Assembly (NCBI GenBank): GCA_943736015.1
Contig: OX031059.1
Coordinates: forward strand, 55,749,159-55,813,158
Reading direction: 5' to 3'
DNA length: 64,000 bases
Origin: Tridacna crocea
Lineage: Eukaryota > Mollusca > Bivalvia > Cardiida > Cardiidae
Shown: piece by piece, positions 24,101-32,800 of the stretch
Position numbering within the stretch: the first letter of the stretch is position 1
Layout of the letters: every line of letters starts with the position of its first letter
Position numbers and translations under genes: made by a program
The notes under the pieces: model-generated
Database searches by the model: none
The model's input: the letters and a program-made list of their open reading frames with translations, nothing else
What the model was told of the DNA's origin: nothing

Positions 24101-26161
24101 AGACGAGGTAGCAGACCCCCAAAAGAAAATGAGGACAGAATCTCCTGCTCCTGGCTCCTCATTACAACAAAGGTATGAGTTGAACTCTGAAAAAAGAAAA
24201 CACAATTTTAGACTATTCCAAATAGAAAGCATTAGCAGACATCAAATTTGATATGGCTTTAGTGATAAGACTTGTCTCTAAAATGGAAGAGACATTGTGG
24301 AGAAAACAGAAATGTAGGCCACAAACCTCTTTCTCAGGGTTAATAGAAGTCAAGTTTTGTTTGGTGAAGATTTGGTGAAGTTGAGTTTTGAACAAAAAAC
24401 TTAGTGCTTTTAAACTATGAAGAAAACTATGAAAAACATCGAGTAAAAAGGGGAAAATCCAATTGACCAGCATTTTCCTCCATTCCCCACAGCTTGAAAC
24501 ACTTAATCCTATTGTGCTGATCAAAATATATACTGTACAATAAGTATGTCATTTTTTATTAGCATAACAGGTTTCCTTTATTTATTAACACAAGATCTTT
24601 ATATATAAAGTATGTGTAATTAGTACATGTAAGATATTTTAGAGCAATTCTAAATGGATGAGAAGGCTGCTCATGGTCACATTGTGTTTCAGCCTTTTAA
24701 GGTTGGCTTTTCCTGCTTGACTAACTACATATACACACAATACATGCAAGGTCTTTTACGACTCTTTCAATTCTTTCCCATACAAAAAAATACTAGACTT
24801 GTCCATATTGAATGCAGTTGCAGACCAAAAATTGAATATGTCTCCTATGCTGAGATTTGTCTTGGAAAGTGTAGAAAACATTGTGGGAAAAAAAGAGAAA
24901 ATGCTGGTTACCAGTCTTTTCCTCTCTGTTTTAAGTCTTTATCACACAATCCCGACTTTTAACGACCCTAAAAAAGAAGCCTTTTGAAAACATCGTGGAT
25001 AAAGGAGAAAATGCTGGTAACCAGCATTTTCTCCTTTTCCCACAATGTTTTCTACCCTTCCCAAATCAAATTTCATTTTTGATTCACATTTATTTTGTCG
25101 TCTGCAAATGCTTTTAATTTAGACTAGTCTACAAATTTTGTCATTTGGTAAAGAGTTGAAGATTTCCTTAGAGTCATTGAAACACTAGATGTTGTTGTTA
25201 AAGATTATGTCTTCACCAAACAAGAAACTTTTACCCTGATCCAAATTGAAAACATTTGCAGATGTAAAAAAAAAAAGTGACCAAACATTTGAAATTTGTA
25301 ACGAAGAGGAGAGAAATCATTGTGGAAAAAAAGAGAAAATGCCGGCTACTAGCATTTTCTCTTTTTCCCACAATATTTTCAAAATTATTCTTTCTCAGGG
25401 TCGGCAAAAGTTGGCATTGTGTGGTTAGGTGTTAACACTGACCCTCTGGCAAATAACTTTGTTTGTGCAGTAGTGGATTACTTTTGTGTCAGTGTTTTCA
25501 CTTCAGTGCATTAAATTTTGATTCATGTTGGATTTTGATATCAAATAAGAAAGTTTTCGAAGTTCTTGGCTGCTTTTTTTTTCGTGGGTTAACTCATTAC
25601 CAAACGACAATATTTTAGGTTTGTCAAAATCGAAAGATTTCCAGACAACAAAATAAAAGTGACTGAAAATTTGAAATTATTTTTGTAAAGGGTAGAAAAC
25701 ATAATGGGAAAAGGGGAAAATGCTGGTTACAAGCATTTTCTCCTTTTCCCACAATCCTTTCTTAAGGCTTCTTTCTCAGGGTTGTCAAAAGTAGGGATAG
25801 TGTGATAATGGGTTAAAGAAGTTAAAGCACAACTGATTGTGTACAGTACCACTCTCTATTATTGTCTGAAAGATTTCTTGCAACTAACTTTTGTCTAGGG
25901 ATTTGAAAACATTGAATTTACATATTGTCTGTGTTTTCTTTTTTCAGTGGTGAAATCACAGAGGAGGCCATAAGAAGGTACCTTCTACGGAGGCCAATGA
26001 CTGCCAAAGAAATAGTGCAGAAATTCAGGGGCAAGAAACCGCAGTTATCAAAAGACCAGATGACACAGAAAATAGGACAGTTGTTAAAGAAGATAAACCC
26101 AGAGAAAAAAGTTGTTAATGGGACATTGTTATTGTTTCTTTCTGAAAAGAAAAAAGATTGA
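9149..26161 (+). CDS. GTF2F1: General transcription factor IIF subunit 1 (TFIIF alpha / RAP74)
   Basis: Large subunit of TFIIF, which binds RNA polymerase II with RAP30, stabilises the preinitiation complex and supports start-site selection and elongation in the nucleus. Exons: candidate start 9149-9163, then 11600-11758, 13455-13666, 14888-15058, 16356-16485, 16900-16975, 18353-18500, 20908-21110, 21845-21939, 22866-22932, 24076-24172, 25948-26161; all phases agree. About 528 residues, against 517 in human. The N-terminal third holds the RAP30-dimerisation fold (EYTVRVPND; GAGSEYGRQQKEEARRKKFG; GAFEAFP.EEWYNF). The middle is the usual acidic/lysine-rich region with DDREL.DYISD and SSVLFMQ. 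Residues about 458-528 form the winged helix (ITEEAIRRYLLRRPMT..., KINPEKKVVNG) known to contact FCP1/TFIIB. Introns are packed with hairpin MITEs. The family is certain; only the start exon is uncertain. Confidence 0.96.
9620..10346. mobile_element. Mutator-like element, GGGCTTGTTCGTCC terminal arrays, copy 1
   Basis: 727 bp between 9-bp duplications ATTGGGATA (9611-9619 and 10347-10355). Left end has repeated CTGGGCTTGTTTGTC-type units, right end the complement GGGACGAACAAGCCC. The interior matches the second copy at 35697-36660. No transposase. Confidence 0.82.
10551..10780. mobile_element. TTAA hairpin MITE, subfamily A
   Basis: TTAATTTATTACCACACAAT start; right TTAA mutated. In the first GTF2F1 intron. 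Confidence 0.75.
10814..11043. mobile_element. TTAA hairpin MITE, opposite orientation
   Basis: Body reads TAGACTGGTTCAAATTGAAA first, so it is reversed relative to 10551-10780; ends AGTAAAGGGTTAA. Confidence 0.8.
11118..11225. repeat. Bivalve-type CAGCCTG..CAGGCTAAT foldback (old copy)
   Basis: AAAAGGGGCATTCGGACATT, then AGCCTGCCCTGACTGCACAGGCT. Diverged relative of the repeat at 55690-55945. Confidence 0.5.
11600..11758 (+). CDS. GTF2F1: GTF2F1 exon 2 (start of dimerisation domain)
   Basis: 53 codons between ATTACAG and GTAAGT. A Ser/Gln/Thr-rich lead is followed by TEYTVRVPND, equivalent to TEYVVRVPKN in the human protein. Confidence 0.9.
11841..12067. mobile_element. TTAA hairpin MITE, subfamily B-like core
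   Basis: Core GCTCATTACGAGC; shares its right TTAA with the next copy. Confidence 0.75.
12064..12296. mobile_element. TTAA hairpin MITE, subfamily A, adjoining
   Basis: Starts in the TTAA that closes the previous copy; core GCTGGTAACCAGC. Confidence 0.78.
12318..12450 (-). mobile_element. SINE family 2 fragment
   Basis: CTATCTATGCTTTTCTAGAG and CACTGACTGCTTTCCCACAT match the family 2 body; the tRNA head is missing. Confidence 0.65.
12488..12735. mobile_element. MITE, TATGTGACC terminal inverted repeats
   Basis: Left TATGTGACCAGTAACACAAA, right complement TGTGACCTGTCAAGTAAA, followed inward on both sides by AGGGACCATCTG/CAGATGGTCCCT. Inside is a hairpin at CGACCCTGGTCAGAC. Same family as 20204-20692. 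Confidence 0.7.
12962..13181. mobile_element. TTAA hairpin MITE, subfamily A
   Basis: Left TTAA mutated; core GCTGGTACCCAGC. Shares the TTAA at 13178-13181 with the next copy. Confidence 0.75.
13178..13358. mobile_element. TTAA hairpin MITE, right-truncated before GTF2F1 exon 3
   Basis: Ends just after the hairpin at TGTTTTCTAATGG; reversed orientation relative to its neighbour. Confidence 0.75.
13455..13666 (+). CDS. GTF2F1: GTF2F1 exon 3
   Basis: Acceptor TTACAG, donor GTATGA. Encodes MPKYGAGSEYGRQQKEEARR and DDQPWQMKVGKG, among the best-conserved RAP74 blocks. A right-truncated hairpin MITE ends about 100 bp upstream. Confidence 0.95.
14451..14678. mobile_element. TTAA hairpin MITE, subfamily B
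   Basis: Complete type B: AAAACACTGTGGG outer stem and GCTCGTTACGAGC core, ends GGGAAAGGGTTAA. Confidence 0.85.
14888..15058 (+). CDS. GTF2F1: GTF2F1 exon 4
   Basis: Acceptor TTATAG, donor GTAAGT. Encodes the ITENTSYYIF.QC.DGAFEAFP block, then WYNFQP and EEAEEEF, nearly colinear with vertebrate RAP74. Confidence 0.96.
15495..15723. mobile_element. TTAA hairpin MITE, subfamily A
   Basis: TTAACTCTTTACCACACAAT start; core GCTGGTAACCAGC; right TTAA altered to TCAATT. Confidence 0.78.
15933..16265. mobile_element. Composite of a left-half and a full hairpin MITE
   Basis: A left half stops at GAGTAGAAAAC and is followed directly by another copy from AAAGACAAAAATTTAGCC to AATGAGTTAA. Confidence 0.7.
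16356..16485 (+). CDS. GTF2F1: GTF2F1 exon 5
   Basis: Acceptor ATCTAG, donor GTAAGG. Encodes MNFFSIMVRKRIKND (human NHFSIMQQRRLKDQ) and starts the lysine/glutamate-rich linker. Confidence 0.93.
16900..16975 (+). CDS. GTF2F1: GTF2F1 exon 6
   Basis: Acceptor TTTTAG, donor GTAAGT. Encodes ILTDMDDWMASSDEEEDG, matching the human IHDLEDDLEMSSD segment. Confidence 0.88.
17179..17720. mobile_element. TTAA-flanked element, AGGTGG termini, about 540 bp
   Basis: TTAA-AGGTGG at the left and CCACCT-TTAA at the right; the interior is shared with 59425-59864 (AGGCTACGTAGCCTCTTA, GTCTTCTTC.GACG, GACGGTTTTCGACTACTGGG-like words). Lies in GTF2F1 intron 6. TTAA duplication suits piggyBac or Kolobok superfamilies. 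Confidence 0.7.
18004..18232. mobile_element. TTAA hairpin MITE, subfamily A, well preserved
   Basis: TTAACCCATTACCAAACGAC to GTGTGGTAATGGGTTAA with an uninterrupted hairpin; a good reference copy. Confidence 0.9.
18353..18500 (+). CDS. GTF2F1: GTF2F1 exon 7
   Basis: Acceptor TTTCAG, donor GTTAGT. A lysine-rich run leads into EESDEGDFDDRELDYISDSG, equivalent to human EDSDDGDFEGQEVDYMSDGS. Confidence 0.93.
18550..18673. mobile_element. Subfamily B hairpin MITE, left part
   Basis: Breaks off after TAGTGTTTTCT into the poly-G run. Confidence 0.72.
18672..18697. repeat. Poly-G tract
   Basis: Run of about 24 G joining two subfamily B hairpin MITE copies in GTF2F1 intron 7. Confidence 0.7.
18699..18929. 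mobile_element. Subfamily B hairpin MITE, complete
   Basis: Nearly identical to 18550-18673 over their overlap, including the unusual CTCATAACGAG core and ACACTGGGAG stem, so one probably arose by duplication of the other. Confidence 0.82.
19197..19418. mobile_element. TTAA hairpin MITE, variant core
   Basis: Core GCTGGTCCCATGC and stem AAAACATAGTGGG/CCCACTATGTTTT, a paired stem change seen nowhere else here. Confidence 0.78.
19680..19795. repeat. GTAGATCAAGATCAGACTGCAC inverted repeat
   Basis: TGTAGATCAAGATCAGACTG pairs with CAATCTGATCTTGGATCTACA. Similar units at 29505-29575 and (half) 47415-47465, so a small dispersed foldback family. Confidence 0.55.
19812..20040. mobile_element. TTAA hairpin MITE, mixed A/B ends
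   Basis: Type B-like outer ends (CCCTTTCCCAAACGAC / TTTGGGAAAGGGTTAA) with a type A core GCTGGTTCCCAGC. Same architecture as 32405-32633. Confidence 0.8.
20204..20692. mobile_element. TATGTGACC MITE split by a hairpin MITE
   Basis: TATGTGACCTGTCACGCAAA at the left and TGTGTGACAGGTCACATA at the right. The interval contains a complete subfamily B hairpin MITE (20416-20643), which is therefore the younger insertion. In GTF2F1 intron 7. Confidence 0.72.
20416..20643. mobile_element. TTAA hairpin MITE, subfamily B, perfect hairpin
   Basis: AAAACACTGTGGG...CCCACAGTGTTTT around GCTCGTAACGAGC with no mismatch seen; inserted in the TATGTGACC MITE. Confidence 0.88.
20908..21110 (+). CDS. GTF2F1: GTF2F1 exon 8 (acidic/lysine-rich)
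   Basis: Acceptor TTGCAG, donor GTAACT. Contains KGLKKLIDSDESSEEEVEEE and alternating Glu/Lys runs, the known low-complexity middle of RAP74. Confidence 0.92.
21193..21420. mobile_element. Composite hairpin MITE
   Basis: Two left halves in tandem (TTAACTCTTTACCAGACAAC and GGAAAGCACTTGCAGACGAC), the second ending at GCTGGTTACCAGG. Confidence 0.65.
21506..21724. mobile_element. TTAA hairpin MITE, subfamily A
   Basis: Body with CAGTGTGGCTCATATG variant shared with 33347-33575 and 47520-47749; ends about 120 bp before GTF2F1 exon 9. Confidence 0.78.
21845..21939 (+). CDS. GTF2F1: GTF2F1 exon 9
   Basis: Acceptor TTTCAG, donor GTAATC. Serine/aspartate repeats then SSVLFMQ, the counterpart of human SSALFMA. 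Confidence 0.92.
22551..22779. mobile_element. TTAA hairpin MITE, subfamily A
   Basis: Complete, TTAACTCTTTCCCAAACGAC to GGTAATGGGTTAA; ends 86 bp before GTF2F1 exon 10. Confidence 0.85.
22866..22932 (+). CDS. GTF2F1: GTF2F1 exon 10
   Basis: Acceptor TTACAG. In frame it reads RKKGGSRPNTPTLETKTEPK, like the human GNSRPGTPSAEG region. The donor GTTACA is poor, so this exon may be alternatively or inefficiently spliced. Confidence 0.78.
23538..23926. mobile_element. Two adjoining hairpin MITEs
   Basis: First ends GGTAAAAGGTTTACC, overlapping the start of the second, which ends AAAGGGTTAA; both type A. Confidence 0.68.
24076..24172 (+). CDS. GTF2F1: GTF2F1 exon 11
   Basis: Acceptor TTACAG, donor GTATGA. 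Encodes AGTKRKMDSDEV...KKMRTESPAPGS, matching the basic AAKRLRLDTGPQS stretch before the winged helix. Confidence 0.86.
24931..25158. mobile_element. TTAA hairpin MITE, subfamily A
   Basis: TTAAGTCTTTATCACACAAT start; preceded directly by a left-half copy at about 24770-24930. Confidence 0.78.
25589..25816. mobile_element. TTAA hairpin MITE, subfamily A
   Basis: TTAACTCATTACCAAACGAC to GATAATGGGTTAA; several hairpin mismatches, so older. GTF2F1 intron 11. Confidence 0.82.
25948..26161 (+). CDS. GTF2F1: GTF2F1 exon 12, winged helix and stop
   Basis: Acceptor TTTCAG, TGA at 26159-26161. Encodes ITEEAIRRYLLRRPMTAKEI through INPEKKVVNG..LLLFLSEKKKD, the whole C-terminal winged-helix domain. Confidence 0.95.
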
Positions 26162-26543
26162 AGGTAGGGGTGAAGGCCATTGTTAGTGCTATTACTATCA
26201 GTGTTGGGCTGCACCTGCCTAAAGCTACCATTCACGATTGAGTAAATGGGGCTTTAAATATCATGACTTTTCTTCAGAATGTCTAATATATTTATTTTGA
26301 GCTTGAAGCTTTACTAGGCAGCAATAGCTCAAATGGAAGGATTTTGACTTTGAAAGGTTTGGAAAAGGGGAAAAGGCTTGTTAATTACATTTTCTACCTT
26401 TTCCCCCAATGTTTTCAAAAGCCTATTTCTATAGGGTAGTAAAAAAATTGATTATGAGGTAGGAAGGAATTCTTGTGAGATAACAATATTGGTGGTAGAA
26501 TAATCTGTTTGTATCTGCTATTTCATGATTCTCCAAATACCAG

Positions 26544-26738
26544 GGCCATTATTCACTATCCGATCTTAAGAATATTCTTAGTCTTATTCTATAGAATTTT
26601 CTGCATTTAAAAGTCCTACAACTTTTAATTGGTTAACGCATTTGGTTCAGCCAATCAAACATTATGCTGCTTTCAAATTTAGAAATCTTACGGAATAAGA
26701 CCAAGAATGTTCTCAATAATGGTTGGTGAATGCTGGCA
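26544..26738. mobile_element. TATTCACC MITE, uninterrupted old copy
   Basis: GGGCCATTATTCACTATCCG to GGTTGGTGAATGCTGGC. Its left arm reads GATCTTAAGAATATTC, the pre-insertion state of the site used at 46465. Confidence 0.72.
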
Positions 26739-26828
26739 CATGTCATTTATCTTAATGATTTGAAACTGATGTTTGTTCTGGGCACCAGTTGCATGAAAAG
26801 TAATTTATAAATTTTTTATGCAGGGTCT

Positions 26829-27006
26829 TTAACCCATTACTATACAATCCCTACTTTTGACACCCCTGAGAAAGAAGTCTTTAGAAAACATTGTGGGAAA
26901 AGGAGAAAATGCTGGTTATCTACCCTTCACAAAACAAATTTCAAATTTTCAGTGACTTTAGTTTTGTTGCCTGCAAATACTTTCGATTTGGACAAACCTA
27001 AAATTT
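26829..27006. mobile_element. Hairpin MITE with deleted right hairpin arm
   Basis: AAATGCTGGTTATCTACCC joins the palindrome tip directly to the right body. Confidence 0.7.
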
Positions 27007-27329
27007 GTGAAATCAAGATATTAATAGGTACTCTAAAGTGATTGACAATTTTATCCTGCATGTTCCGCAAGGAAAGAGCATAATCAGTCGTCACTTTGAA
27101 AACGTCATTAATCATGAATGTGACGCTATTGCCCAAAAAAAGCACCTTTGGATTATAATGTGTATAAAAATGCAAAATGTAATGAAAATTGGATTGAATT
27201 ATCACAAAAAAAACTTACATTTACATGTATATATATTTTTTATCTCATTATTCTATATTTTAAGCCAAAATATATAGATGTACGAAAGTGTTACCTTACT
27301 TTCCGGACACCCTGTACAACAAAGATGCA

Positions 27330-27648
27330 TTAACCCATTACCACTACTTTTGAGGACCAAGAGAAAGAAGCCTCGAGTAAACATTGTAGGAAAAGGGGAA
27401 AATGCTTTTAAAAAATTTTGGACTAGTCCAAATTCAAAGCATTTGCAAACGACAATACAAATGAGAATCAAAAATTGAAATTTGATTTGGAAAGGATAGA
27501 AAACATTGTGGGAAAAGGAGAAAATGCTGGTTACCAGCATTTTTTTCAAAATGCTGGTTACCAGCATTTTTTTCCTTTTTGCACAATCTTTTCTAAAGGC
27601 TTCTTTCTCAGGGTCGTCAAAAGTAGGGACTGTGTGGTAATTGGTTAA
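27330..27648. mobile_element. Rearranged hairpin MITE
   Basis: A left half with a truncated stem is followed by a reversed copy whose core is duplicated (AAATGCTGGTTACCAGCATT twice). Confidence 0.65.
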
Positions 27649-27872
27649 ACCTTTACCCATTTTGTGAGCTTCTATACCAAAGCAGTCCTTGTAAAAAATT
27701 TGAAAAGGATTGAAAATTAAATTTCATAAAAACCAGCAAGATCTCCTTTTCCCACAAGGTTTTCTGTACTCTCATAAAACAATCACCATCATTTCGGCTA
27801 CAACTGAAGTGTTGTCTGCAAATACTTTCAATTTTGATAAGTGCAAAATATCGTTGTTTGATAAAGGGTTAA
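27645..27872. mobile_element. Hairpin MITE, degenerate
   Basis: Shares TTAA with the previous copy; hairpin left arm eroded; ends ATAAAGGGTTAA. Confidence 0.62.
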
Positions 27873-28280
27873 CAAGGATTTTGCACGCAAAAAGATCTTT
27901 TTATCATAGTACTTGGTATATAATAAAAAATGGACTGAGCTACAGCATAAATCCAGTATCAGACTTCACTCGTGCTATAAACCTGATATCAGACTACATC
28001 TGTGCAGTTTACAAAGCATACTAGTTTCCTATGGTGTTTTTGGGAGTTTGAGAAAAGGTATGTTTAAACTAGGAAATGCTAATCTATGACCTTTCAGCAA
28101 CTCTGCAGATATGAAATGAAATCAAAACAACAAAATAAACCCATTCAGAGATATTTTTTGTAACAGTTTTATTTAATACCCAAAACAATGTATACATAAA
28201 ATTTACATATGTTGCAGTCCCTCAGCTGTTTTATTTGCAATATTTGAATGATTTTGTTTTGATTTTGAAGACATTTTGAA

Positions 28281-28511
28281 TTTAGTCATTACCAATGGAC
28301 AAAATATTTTTTTGGCTTGTCCAAATTGAAAGCATTTGCAGATGACATAATAAAAGTGAATGAAAATTTGAAAATTGTTTTGTGAAGGGTAGAAAACATC
28401 GTGGGAAAAGGAGAAAATGCTGGTTACCAGCATTTTCTCCTTTTCCCACAATGTTTTCTAAAGGCGTCTTTCTCGGTCTTCAACAGTAGGGTTTGTGTGG
28501 TAATGGGTTAA
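28281..28511. mobile_element. Hairpin MITE, subfamily A
   Basis: Left TTAA mutated to TTAG; otherwise complete, ends GGTAATGGGTTAA. Confidence 0.8.
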
Positions 28512-29195
28512 ATTGTTGTTAACTACCAGGTTGTTCAAAATTAAACTCTTTACGGCACAATAAGGGGGTTCAATTACTTTGGCGAAGAAGACGTTTGAAA
28601 ACATGGTGGAAATAATTAGAAAATGTTTTTGACTTTTTCCACAATGTTCTCTACCCTCTCAAGGACAGGTTGCACGATTTGGGCCAAATTTTGTTGGCTG
28701 CAAATGCTTTGGACTGGGCAAGACATTACTGTGCTATTTTGTAAAAGGCCAAGTTGAATTGATATACCCTCTCATCCCAATTTGAGCATAACTTCTTGTG
28801 CTTTAGTAGGCAGTGAAGATCAGCAAGCACAGAATAATCTACACTTATGCTAATTTGAGAGGTAATTTTGCCAAAACAAAATTGAGAATGCCATATATGG
28901 TACATACCTCGCCCTGCAGGGTGGCTCAGTGTGTAACATATCTGACTCATGAGCTGTTGGTTGCAAGTTTTATATATGAGGTTGAAGCCAATTTTCTTTC
29001 TGCAATTTTTTATCTGTCATTTCCAATGCATGTGAGAAAAGTAGACAATGACTTGGAAAGAAAACTGTGTCAGTACTGGTGTGAGAAAGCCAGAAAACAC
29101 AATTTGTAGGGCCATTGTTGATACGACTGAAGCTTTTAATGGCTTTTTGCTCCAATACAAACAAAATATATAGATATCTCAGTCTTTTTCTGAAT

Positions 29196-29422
29196 TTAAC
29201 CCTTTACCACCCAATGATGCCTTTTAATACCCCTGAAAGAGATGGTTTTTGAAAACATTGTGGGAAAAGGAGAAAATGCTGGTATCAGCATTTTCTCCTT
29301 TTCCCACAATGTTTTCTACCCTATCAAAGAAAACTAATTTCATATGTGCCACATTGAAACTGTAATCAGTAAATGCTTTCAATTCGGACAGGTCTAAAAT
29401 CTTGTTGTGTGGTAATGGTTAA
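29196..29422. mobile_element. TTAA hairpin MITE, subfamily A
   Basis: TTAACCCTTTACCACCCAAT to GGTAATGGTTAA; tip shortened to GCTGGTATCAGC. Confidence 0.82.
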
Positions 29423-29504
29423 CTGTTCACTTATTCAGTACCACGGGGTTTTGATGTCAAATATATTTTGATCTGCACAGTACCCATCACAGTATCAGTT
29501 GCTT

Positions 29505-29575
29505 CTGCCAAGATTGTAGATCAAGATTAGACTGCACAGGATGTGGGCTGTGATCTTGGATCTACACTTTTGAAT
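29505..29575. repeat. GTAGATCAAGATTAGACTGCAC inverted repeat
   Basis: TTGTAGATCAAGATTAGACT with TGTGATCTTGGATCTACA. Just downstream of the FBXO4 polyadenylation signal. Confidence 0.55.
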
Positions 29576-29624
29576 ATTTTGAGTGAAAAACTGACTTCGA
29601 CAGCATGGTGATAAGTTTGTTCAA

Positions 29625-29630
29625 TTTATT
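29625..29630 (-). terminator. FBXO4 polyadenylation signal AATAAA
   Basis: TTTATT on the plus strand, 96 bp past the FBXO4 stop codon in the direction of transcription. Confidence 0.6.
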
Positions 29631-29725
29631 CTGCACAATGTTGGTTAAAATCCTTCTACAGAAATGTACTCCAACTATAGTATTTTTGTGACTGTCCGAC
29701 TAGCATCATGTCAACACTGCTTTTT

Positions 29726-29806
29726 TCATCTCCTTTGAGACTGCTCTGCCAGCCAAGTAAAGCCTTCCACAACTCCATGTAAGGATTCAATCTCACAGTT
29801 CCGGAC
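29726..29806 (-). CDS. FBXO4: FBXO4 last exon
   Basis: Acceptor TAACAG, 26 codons and TGA. VRNCEIESLHGVVEGFTWLA aligns with DTEAETLTGFLNGIEWILEE. This frame differs from the long minus-strand open frame here, which is not the coding one. Confidence 0.9.
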   Translation of the reverse strand, partial: VRNCEIESLHGVVEGFTWLAEQSQRR

Positions 29807-32800
29807 CTGTTAAACAGATATAAAAAAAAGTTTAAAAATAATGGCATCATTCGAGCCTCACTTGATATATTGTTTGCCTGACTGTATGACACATCTCAAA
29901 TTTTGAGATCTGGTAAATGTTAAATTGAGCTAAGTTTCATTTTTTCACCATGTATTCATGACTTTCTTAGCTTCTTCAGTTTAATTCATTACCAAAGGAC
30001 AAAATTTTGGACTGGCCCAAATTGAAAGCATTTGCGGATGACAAAATAAATGTGAATGAAAAATTGAAGTTTTATTTGGAAAGGGTAGAAAACATTGTGG
30101 GAAAAGGAGAACATGCACAATGTTTTTAAAAGGCTTCTTTCTCAGGGTTGTTAAAAGTAGGGATTGCATGGTATGGTAAAGAGTTAAAAGTAAAATTATT
30201 AGCAATGACAAAATTCAAGTATGAAAAACGACAAAGGGCAATAACTCAAAATTTAAGCAAGCAAGAGTTATGATTCCTGTGCACTGCACTCCCCCTCGAT
30301 GAGATCTATCCACCCATGAAATTTCATAACCCTAGCTAGTATAATTTTGGACATATGCTCTGGACAACATTCAAGTATGAAAAAACAACAAAGGGCAATA
30401 ACTCAAAAATTAAGCAAGCAAGAGTTATGACTCCTGTGCACTGCACTCCCCCTTGGTGAGATCTATCCACCCATGAATTTTGTCCTGTGCATGCCCCAGC
30501 TTTACAACTTGGGGTAAGACAGGCGTATCTTGCGACAATTTGCCGCTCTTGTTCCAAAATGTTTTCAAAAGCCTTTCTTCCTTGGAGTTGTTAATACTAG
30601 GAATTGTTTGGTAAAGGGTTTGCATTGATACTGAGGAGATGGTTTTAGTCTATTTACCTGCCATGGTCTATTTAAAGAAGCTAATTGTAGACGTCTGACT
30701 ACGTCATGACATGATATACGAGGAACATCACCGTTACAGACAGTAGACAGCACCAGTACTGGGACATGTGTGGCGGACCATCTTTCACTAACCATTGCCG
30801 TCAATTCAGTTAATCCATTCTCAACTGTCAAAAAAAAAAAAAAAAAAGGTCATTGATGGAAGTTTGTTTTTATGTTGATAAATAGTTTTGTACTACTATA
30901 TTTCAATTTACATAATGAAGCATGAAAATAATTCAAAATGTTGCTTTTCATATAATGCCTCTAAAACCCATTACCACACAGTCCCTACTTTTGACGCCCC
31001 TGAGAAAGACGCCTTTTGAAAACACTGTAGGAAAAGGAGAAAATGCTGGTAACCAGCATTTTCTCCTTTTCCCCCAGTGTTTTCTACCCTTCCAAGAACA
31101 AATTTCATTTTTTAGTCATCTTTATTTTGTCGTTTGCAAATGCTTTCAATTTGAACCAGTCTAAAAATATTGGCGTGTGAAAAAGAGTTATTACAAGTAT
31201 AGTCCTTGTTCTAAAACTCTTCGGTTATAGAAAATATTTTCAAATATGCAAAATTACTGTTGTTTTACCAATGCAAATTGCCATTCTTAGACTTTTTGGC
31301 ATTCCAAACAGTTGTATAAAACTATTAGAATTGCCAGCACAGCACAAAAATAAGGCAATGATTGCCAGTTAAAAGCAAAAAGCAATTGTTCCTTTTTCCA
31401 CAATGCAGTCCAAATCTGTCAACCGCATGGGTGTGCAGGCTTGTGTTTACAGCATAGGATGAAAGGTGAAAAAAAATAGTATTTAGATATGAAGATGAAA
31501 TTACCTGCTGGTTGATCCTGAGACGCATTCACAACATATACAAATCCATCCAACACTTGACAAAAGTCTTGAACTGCAGGTACCAAATCATACTTCACTT
31601 CTGAGTTTTCTGGCTCCCTGCTCTCTCTTATTAGTCTATTCTGTTTGGTTCTGTCACGATTCGCATTTTCTCTATCTTTTTTTGTACCTGAGTACAGCAC
31701 TGAGAGGTGGAACTGGACATCTTGATGTTTTAATGTAAAACCTCCTCCGACACCTGAAATAAAAGCATTTTTAACTCTACCACACGACACAATTTTAGAC
31801 TGGTTCAAATTGAAAGCATTTGCAGACGACATAATAAAGGTGACTGAAAGATTGAAACTTGTTCTTGGAAGGGTAGAAAACACTGTGGGAAAAGGAGAAA
31901 ATGCTGGTTACCAGCATTTTCTCCTTTTCCTACAGTGTTTTCAAAAGGCTTCTTTCTCAGGGGTGTCAAAAGTAGGAATAGTGTGGTAATGGGTTAACTA
32001 GATTTTTCCTTTCCCCACAATTTTCTTACAATTCATTAAAATATCCAGTCATTTTATCACCAATGAATTTGCCATCTGCAATTTCTTTCAATTTAGATGA
32101 GATTAAAATTTTGCCATTTGGAGATAGGTCAAATGGACTAGACAACAAAACTTCCATTCGTCCAAACTGAAAGCATTTGCAGACAACAAATAAGTTGGGT
32201 CACAAAAGATAGGTTTTGTTTTTGGAAAAGTTGAGAAAATAATTTGGAAAAATGAAGAAAATTCAGAATACAGGCATTCCCTTTATTTCCCACCATATTT
32301 TTTAAGGCCTTTTTCATGATTGTTTGGAAAAGGATTAAAAACTCATAAAAATCCTCACTTCTCCAATTTTGCAATCTGTTTACAAATTGAAAATTAAACA
32401 TTTATTAACCCTTTCCCAAACAACAAACTTTTGGACTAGACCAAATTGAAAGCATTTGCAGACGACAAATCAACTCTTGCTGAAAAGATGATTTCTGTCT
32501 ATGATAGGGTAGAAAACATTTTGGGAAAAGGAGAAAATGCTGGTTACCAGCATTTTCTCCTTTTCCCACAATGTTTTCAAAAGGCTACTGTTCCAGACCC
32601 GTAAAAACCAGGGATTGTTTGGGAAAGGGTTAAACATTGATGCTATTCCTTTGATGCAGGGAAGGTGCCAAAAGCTAAAAAAAATTAACCTCTGGCCTAT
32701 TCTTAGCTTGAAAAACCATTTGTCTCTGGGTAAGTTTAACTCTGTACCAAAAAAGCCCTGGTTTTAAGGACCTTTGGAAAGAAGCGTCTTGAAAACACTG

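Larger units (their letters stand above)
26162..29725. other. Convergent intergenic region GTF2F1-FBXO4
   Basis: No gene recognised. It holds an old copy of the GGGCC..TATTCACCAAC MITE (26544-26738), hairpin MITE copies at 26829-27006, 27330-27648, 27645-27872, 28281-28511, 28542-28745 (degenerate) and 29196-29422, and a tRNA-like SINE fragment near 28910-28975. The open frames here are translations of these repeats. Confidence 0.6.

Noticed and set aside
29656-29892. Minus-strand open frame with NPYMELWKALLGWQSS
   Set aside because: The frame consistent with the FBXO4 splice phase is VRNCEIESLHGVVEG..., which matches the family; the longer frame is a shadow.
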